Below, piece after piece: positions 7,011 through 9,489 of a stretch of 9,489 nt of DNA; position 1 is the stretch's first letter, and each line of letters opens with the position of its first letter. Made by a program: the position numbers and the translations under genes. Source of the stretch: Candidatus Nitrosopumilus sp. (lineage in GTDB: Archaea; Thermoproteota; Nitrososphaeria; Nitrososphaerales; Nitrosopumilaceae); contig JABDKK010000068.1 of the NCBI GenBank assembly GCA_013002265.1, positions 1 to 9,489 of the forward strand. Reading direction: 5' to 3'. A model generated the notes under the pieces. The model made no database searches and was not told the DNA's origin. It was given only the letters and a program-made list of their open reading frames with translations.

Positions 7011-7104
7011 ACTCTTGTTTGATTAATTCAATAGTTTTAGAATCAAATTTTTCAAAACATTGCTTTAATTGTTCTTCATCTAATTCTTCATCATGGTACA
7101 GCAT
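6997..7104 (-). CDS. Possible 35-residue acidic protein upstream of RHH gene
   Basis: ATG at 7104 opens 35 codons reading MLYHDEELDEEQLKQCFEKF, then DSKTIELIKQEYGHD. The peptide is acidic, amphipathic and helix-forming, with codon choices like the neighbouring genes (GAA, AAA, TTA, ATT). It overlaps the RHH gene by 14 nt in a different frame, so the two would be co-translated. A TATA-like TTCTATTTG lies about 25 nt upstream on the minus strand. I do not recognise it. It may be a micro-protein partner of the RHH protein, or only an upstream leader ORF that couples translation. The case rests on composition, overlap and position alone. Confidence 0.42.
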   Translation of the reverse strand: MLYHDEELDEEQLKQCFEKFDSKTIELIKQEYGHD

Positions 7105-7140
7105 TTTACTCTAAATCAGATTACCAAATAGAATTCATTA

Positions 7141-7148
7141 TGTTAACA
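7141..7148. repeat. Short perfect palindrome TGTTAACA
   Basis: An 8-bp perfect palindrome in the divergent spacer between the small RHH unit and the RidA-family gene. It sits 12 bp from the larger interrupted palindrome. At this length it could be chance in AT-rich DNA. Confidence 0.3.
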
Positions 7149-7160
7149 GATAACAAACAT

Positions 7161-7192
7161 GTACTATTTGCTCAATATTTAGCAAATAATAC
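7161..7192. promoter_or_regulatory. 32-bp interrupted palindrome, candidate operator
   Basis: The left arm GTACTATTTGCT (7161-7172) and right arm AGCAAATAATAC (7181-7192) are reverse complements at 11 of 12 positions, with an 8-nt spacer. It lies between two divergent genes, about 57 nt before the 35-residue ORF and about 62 nt before the RidA-family start. That is upstream of both predicted TATA regions, so it is unlikely to be transcribed from either. This favours a protein-binding site over an RNA hairpin. The adjacent RHH protein is a candidate ligand (inference). Confidence 0.55.
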
Positions 7193-7222
7193 TAAAACTG
7201 CATCAAAAAATAGAGATAAAAA

Positions 7223-7229
7223 TTAAAAT
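7223..7229 (+). promoter_or_regulatory. Putative TATA box of the RidA-family gene
   Basis: TTAAAAT is centred about 28 nt before the TTG at 7254, the spacing expected for an archaeal promoter driving a leaderless mRNA. There is no Shine-Dalgarno sequence before the TTG, which agrees with leaderless translation. Confidence 0.45.
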
Positions 7230-7253
7230 CAAACTAACAAAGAAGTACTAGTC

Positions 7254-7709
7254 TTGATTGAGAAAAAACTCAAAGAATTAGGGATTGATCTTCCCAATCC
7301 ACCAACACCTGCAGGCTCGTATGTTCCTGCAATCAGAACAGGAAATTTACTATTTATTTCAGGGCAGATACCAATGAAAGACGGCAAAGTAATTTTTATG
7401 GGTAAAGTTTCGGAAAATAATTTAGAAACTGCACAAAAATCTGCAAAAATGTGTGCAATTAACATTTTAGCACAAATAAAAAGAGAGTTGGGGAGTCTAG
7501 ATAGTGTTTCAAAAATTGTCAGATTATCAGGATTTGTAAATTCAACTCCAGAATTTTCACAGCAACCCAAAGTCATCAATGCAGCCTCTGATTTGTTTTT
7601 TGAGATATTTGGAGAGAGGGGAAAGCATGCAAGGATTGCAGTAGGAGTTGCAAGCTTGCCATTAAACTCGATGACTGAAATTGATGCAATTATCGAATTT
7701 TCCATGTAA
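7254..7709 (+). CDS. RidA/YjgF/UK114-family protein (long subgroup)
   Basis: This 151-residue protein belongs to the RidA superfamily (COG0251), whose best-known members hydrolyse reactive enamine/imine intermediates from amino-acid metabolism. Typical RidA proteins have about 125-130 residues. This one has the extended N-terminus of the longer subgroup, with KKLKELGIDLPNPPTPAGSY leading into VPAIRTGNLLFISGQIP (24-40). The segment HARIAVGVASLPLNSMTEID (126-143 region) carries the conserved Arg127 and Glu142 that shape the trimer-interface active site, so enamine deaminase-type chemistry is possible. The long subgroup is less well characterised than classical RidA, so the substrate is uncertain. 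The start is TTG at 7254; an in-frame stop lies about 45 nt upstream with no ATG or GTG between. Cytoplasmic. It appears monocistronic, since the next gene has its own strong TATA box. Confidence 0.93.
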   Translation: MIEKKLKELGIDLPNPPTPAGSYVPAIRTGNLLFISGQIPMKDGKVIFMGKVSENNLETAQKSAKMCAINILAQIKRELGSLDSVSKIVRLSGFVNSTPEFSQQPKVINAASDLFFEIFGERGKHARIAVGVASLPLNSMTEIDAIIEFSM

Positions 7710-7761
7710 AAATCAAATCAGAAATTTAAAAAATAAGAATATTGTGGCCATGAAAAACATA

Positions 7762-7771
7762 CTTAATATAC
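7762..7771 (+). promoter_or_regulatory. TATA box of the PEFG-CTERM protein gene
   Basis: CTTAATATAC is centred about 27 nt before ATG 7793, with an A-rich segment after it. This is the clearest archaeal promoter in the window and predicts a leaderless or near-leaderless transcript. Confidence 0.6.
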
Positions 7772-7792
7772 AAAAAGAAATTATGAGAATCA

Positions 7793-8626
7793 ATGTCTAA
7801 AGCCATAGTTTTGGTATTAATTGCAATTTCATTTGTATCAGCATCAGCTTTTGCGGAGCCTTCAATCAAAGTTGAAGTATCCTCTGAAAACATAAAATCT
7901 TTAGATTCTGTCTTTGTTATTGGAACAATTTCAGGAGTTACTGATTATCTACCTGTAAAATTAACTGTAATGGGTCCAGATGGCTCAATTGTTTATGCTC
8001 CATTTGTCTCAATAGAGGATAATGGCGAATTTAGAAAGTTATTGCACCCAACAATTCCAAGTTTTAAGCCAGGAACGTACACTGTTACTGCAAGTCATGA
8101 AGACACTGAAATTACTGCAATGACCAAATTTACAGTAACATCAGAAAAAATTCCCAGAAATCCAAGTGTACCACAAGATACTGGAACAGTTATTGGAGGA
8201 GAAACACCTAGTGAACCTACAGCACCTGTATTAAGCGGATTAACAATTTCAGCTGATGCAATTAATGGTTCAGATGTCATCAAAATTAAAGGAAACACAA
8301 GTGTTAGAGGATCAGATATAACAATGATAGTAACATCACCTACCGGAAACATCATTACAGTTAATCAAGTTTCACCAGGACCACAGGGAGATTTCAATGT
8401 GGATATTAAAACAGGGGGTCCACTTTGGAAAGAAGATGGAATGTACACCATAACTGCAAATCAAGGAGCAGTATCAGAGTACAAAAAATCAATCAAAGTT
8501 GAAATTAAAGACGGATTAGTCATTCCTGAATTTGGCGTGATTGCATCACTAGTTTTAGTAGTATCAGTATTTGCAATCATTGTATTTTCAGCAAAATCAA
8601 AACTTAGTATTTTACCAAGATATTAA
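7793..8626 (+). CDS. Secreted surface protein with PEFG-CTERM anchor and two Ig-like domains
   Basis: The 277-residue protein starts with a Sec signal peptide (1-21; hydrophobic VLVLIAISFVSASAFA, cleavage likely before Glu22). Two all-beta, Ig-like or macroglobulin-like domains follow (about 24-117 and 148-238). They look like an internal duplication: each ends with a similar strand pair, PGTYTVTA (93-100) and DGMYTITA (215-222). A Pro/Thr/Gly linker (118-147) separates them. The C-terminus is IPEFG (244-248), then one membrane helix (about 249-266) and a short tail SAKSKLSILPRY. This is the tripartite PEFG-CTERM tail known from thaumarchaea, thought to be processed by an archaeosortase-like enzyme. 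The protein is therefore probably exported and held on the cell surface. Ligand and role are unknown. It has its own promoter and is followed after 28 nt by a PPOX-family gene. Confidence 0.9.
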   Translation: MSKAIVLVLIAISFVSASAFAEPSIKVEVSSENIKSLDSVFVIGTISGVTDYLPVKLTVMGPDGSIVYAPFVSIEDNGEFRKLLHPTIPSFKPGTYTVTASHEDTEITAMTKFTVTSEKIPRNPSVPQDTGTVIGGETPSEPTAPVLSGLTISADAINGSDVIKIKGNTSVRGSDITMIVTSPTGNIITVNQVSPGPQGDFNVDIKTGGPLWKEDGMYTITANQGAVSEYKKSIKVEIKDGLVIPEFGVIASLVLVVSVFAIIVFSAKSKLSILPRY

Positions 8627-8630
8627 ATTC
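8622..8630 (+). promoter_or_regulatory. Possible TATA box of the PPOX-family gene
   Basis: ATTAAATTC overlaps the stop codon of the preceding gene and is centred about 29 nt before ATG 8655. It could drive an independent leaderless transcript, but read-through from the upstream gene is equally possible. Confidence 0.32.
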
Positions 8631-8654
8631 AATTTTAAAAAATCAAGACTCATA

Positions 8655-9023
8655 ATGAATTATTTGGATAAAATTAAATCACAAAAATGCATTTCACTTG
8701 AAACTTATAGAAAAAACAACCAACCAGTAAAAACACCAGTCTGGTTTGTGGTTAAAAATAATTTGATTTATGTAGTTACACGAAGTAAAACAGGTAAAGT
8801 AAAACGGCTTAAAAATAATAGCAATGTGAGAATTGCACCATGTACATTTAAGGGAAAAATAACAGGAGATGAAATCTCAGGAGTGGTCACAATACTCAAT
8901 GATGAAGAAGCAAAAGAGGTAGTAAAATGGCGAGACAAAAAATATGGGCTTATTGCAAAAATTGCAAAATTTTTCAGTAAAAACAAGGGAGAATTTTTTG
9001 CAATCTCAATTAAAATAGACTAA
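8655..9023 (+). CDS. PPOX-class, probable F420-dependent enzyme, Rv2061-like family
   Basis: This 122-residue protein has the split beta-barrel signature of the PPOX/F420-binding superfamily. The motifs ISLETYRKNNQPVKTPVWFV (13-32), TGKVKRLKNNSNVRIAPC (46-63) and a later GVVTIL strand correspond closely to the Rv2061-type subgroup of probable F420-dependent enzymes. Members bind F420 or flavin at a dimer interface and are thought to act as small reductases; the substrate is unknown. Thaumarchaea are known to make F420, so the cofactor is plausible. The start is ATG 8655, which gives the family N-terminus MNYLDKIKSQKCISLETY. An upstream in-frame ATG at 8571 lies inside the surface-protein gene and would add 28 unrelated residues, so it is rejected. 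It ends tail to tail with a membrane protein gene, overlapping by 4 nt. Cytoplasmic. Confidence 0.9.
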   Translation: MNYLDKIKSQKCISLETYRKNNQPVKTPVWFVVKNNLIYVVTRSKTGKVKRLKNNSNVRIAPCTFKGKITGDEISGVVTILNDEEAKEVVKWRDKKYGLIAKIAKFFSKNKGEFFAISIKID

Positions 9024-9489
9024 CTAATTTTTTGTAATTGTTTTTCTTTTTTTAATTTGTAAGCTGTCAATCCGGCAAACGCAAAAACAATTCCCAATCC
9101 CAAATAAGCCAAAACTTGACTATACTCTATTAAAACTGCAGAAATTCCCGTACCTACAACACTTGGAAGTAAAGATAAGACATAGAGCCACCATCCACAA
9201 CAACCCAGAGGAACTAAAGAGAAGAATGAAAAAAACGATGTTGCAGCAGTACTTCCGGAATTGCCACCAAAGGCTTTGTTTTTAACATCAAGTCTACAAC
9301 CCAATGATTTACTTTTTTCAGATAGAAATATCTGCAAACCAATTCCAATACCCATTCCAAAAATAATAATTGAGTTTAATTCAAATGCAGCATTAATTGC
9401 ATAAAGTGGTTCTAATGCAGGAGTTGTAACTACAACTATCAAGAGATAAAGTAGAATGGTAATCAAACCAACAATCACTGCTTTTTGAA
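9020..9489 (-). CDS. Multi-pass membrane protein of unknown function (5' end beyond window)
   Basis: The frame is open to the right edge. A GTG at 9478 is the first start codon inside the window, but QKA lies in frame before it, so the true start may be just outside. From the GTG, 152 residues show four likely membrane segments: about 3-20 (LITILLYLLIVVV), 28-52, 82-110 (with SFFSLVPLGCCGWWLYVLSL) and 120-141. A Gly/Ser/Thr-rich loop lies at 70-80, and the C-terminal tail KLKKEKQLQKIS is basic and probably cytoplasmic. The Cys-Cys pair in GCCGWW sits in or at the edge of the third segment, and another Cys is at 61. These could bind metal or form a disulfide, but I see no recognised transporter motif. 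It overlaps the 3' end of the PPOX-family gene by 4 nt on the opposite strand. Confidence 0.75.
   Translation of the reverse strand, partial: QKAVIVGLITILLYLLIVVVTTPALEPLYAINAAFELNSIIIFGMGIGIGLQIFLSEKSKSLGCRLDVKNKAFGGNSGSTAATSFFSFFSLVPLGCCGWWLYVLSLLPSVVGTGISAVLIEYSQVLAYLGLGIVFAFAGLTAYKLKKEKQLQKIS
9028..9053 (+). terminator. T-rich terminator after the PPOX-family gene
   Basis: Several T runs (six at 9028-9033, five at 9041-9045, seven at 9047-9053) begin 5 nt after the PPOX stop codon. This is a strong archaeal-type termination tract, placed inside the 3' coding end of the convergent membrane protein gene. Confidence 0.5.

Noticed and set aside
6864..7104. Calling the micro-gene pair a toxin-antitoxin system
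   Set aside because: The RHH protein could be an antitoxin, but the 35-residue acidic partner has no toxin-like features, so only a neutral description is supported.
6849..7253. A tRNA or structured RNA in the 405-nt interval
   Set aside because: No cloverleaf, TPsiC-type GGTTCRA or CCA-like end was seen. The interval is explained by small ORFs, terminators, a palindrome and promoters.
7229..7705. A 158-codon open frame antisense to nearly the whole RidA-family gene
   Set aside because: It mirrors the RidA codons and has no family resemblance or promoter of its own. The sense frame has clear RidA motifs.
8571..8654. N-terminal extension of the PPOX-family protein from ATG 8571
   Set aside because: It overlaps the surface-protein gene in another frame and adds 28 residues not found in the family; ATG 8655 gives the expected N-terminus.

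Overview
The window looks like chromosomal DNA from a marine ammonia-oxidising archaeon of the Nitrosopumilus type (Nitrososphaerota/Thaumarchaeota). The signs are an AT-rich genome, an archaeal Vps4-type CdvC ATPase with an ESCRT-III-like neighbour, a surface protein ending in a thaumarchaeal PEFG-CTERM tail, a TrmB-family regulator, TATA-like boxes about 27 nt before several starts (leaderless style), and frequent TTG starts. The assignment rests on these gene families, not on a database match.

Layout. Positions 1-3196 (minus strand) hold carA and carB, the two subunits of glutamine-dependent carbamoyl phosphate synthetase. They are separated by one base, and carB runs off the left edge after 685 codons. 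A T-rich terminator and a TATA-like box separate them from the next unit. Positions 3280-5528 (minus, possibly to 5573) form a compact three-gene operon: a divergent ESCRT-III/CdvB-like protein, an unrecognised 166-residue helical protein, and CdvC. The first two genes overlap by 13 nt, and 9 nt separate the second from cdvC. This is the most interesting part of the window. It suggests an ESCRT-III variant and an unknown partner made together with the division ATPase.

Positions 5688-6848 (plus) encode a 386-residue TrmB-like regulator, transcribed divergently from the cdvC operon. The shared spacer carries an 11-bp direct repeat. Positions 6864-7104 (minus) hold two very short overlapping ORFs, one of which reads as a ribbon-helix-helix DNA-binding protein. 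A 32-bp interrupted palindrome lies between them and the divergent RidA-family gene (7254-7709, plus). This is followed by a secreted, membrane-anchored PEFG-CTERM surface protein (7793-8626) and an Rv2061-like PPOX/F420-dependent family protein (8655-9023). At the right edge is a minus-strand multi-pass membrane protein (9020-9489). It is incomplete at its 5' end and overlaps the PPOX gene tail to tail by 4 nt.

The left part is housekeeping (pyrimidine/arginine precursor synthesis, cell division or membrane remodelling). The right part is a set of small, loosely related single genes. No tRNA, rRNA, CRISPR array, IS element or integration site was seen.
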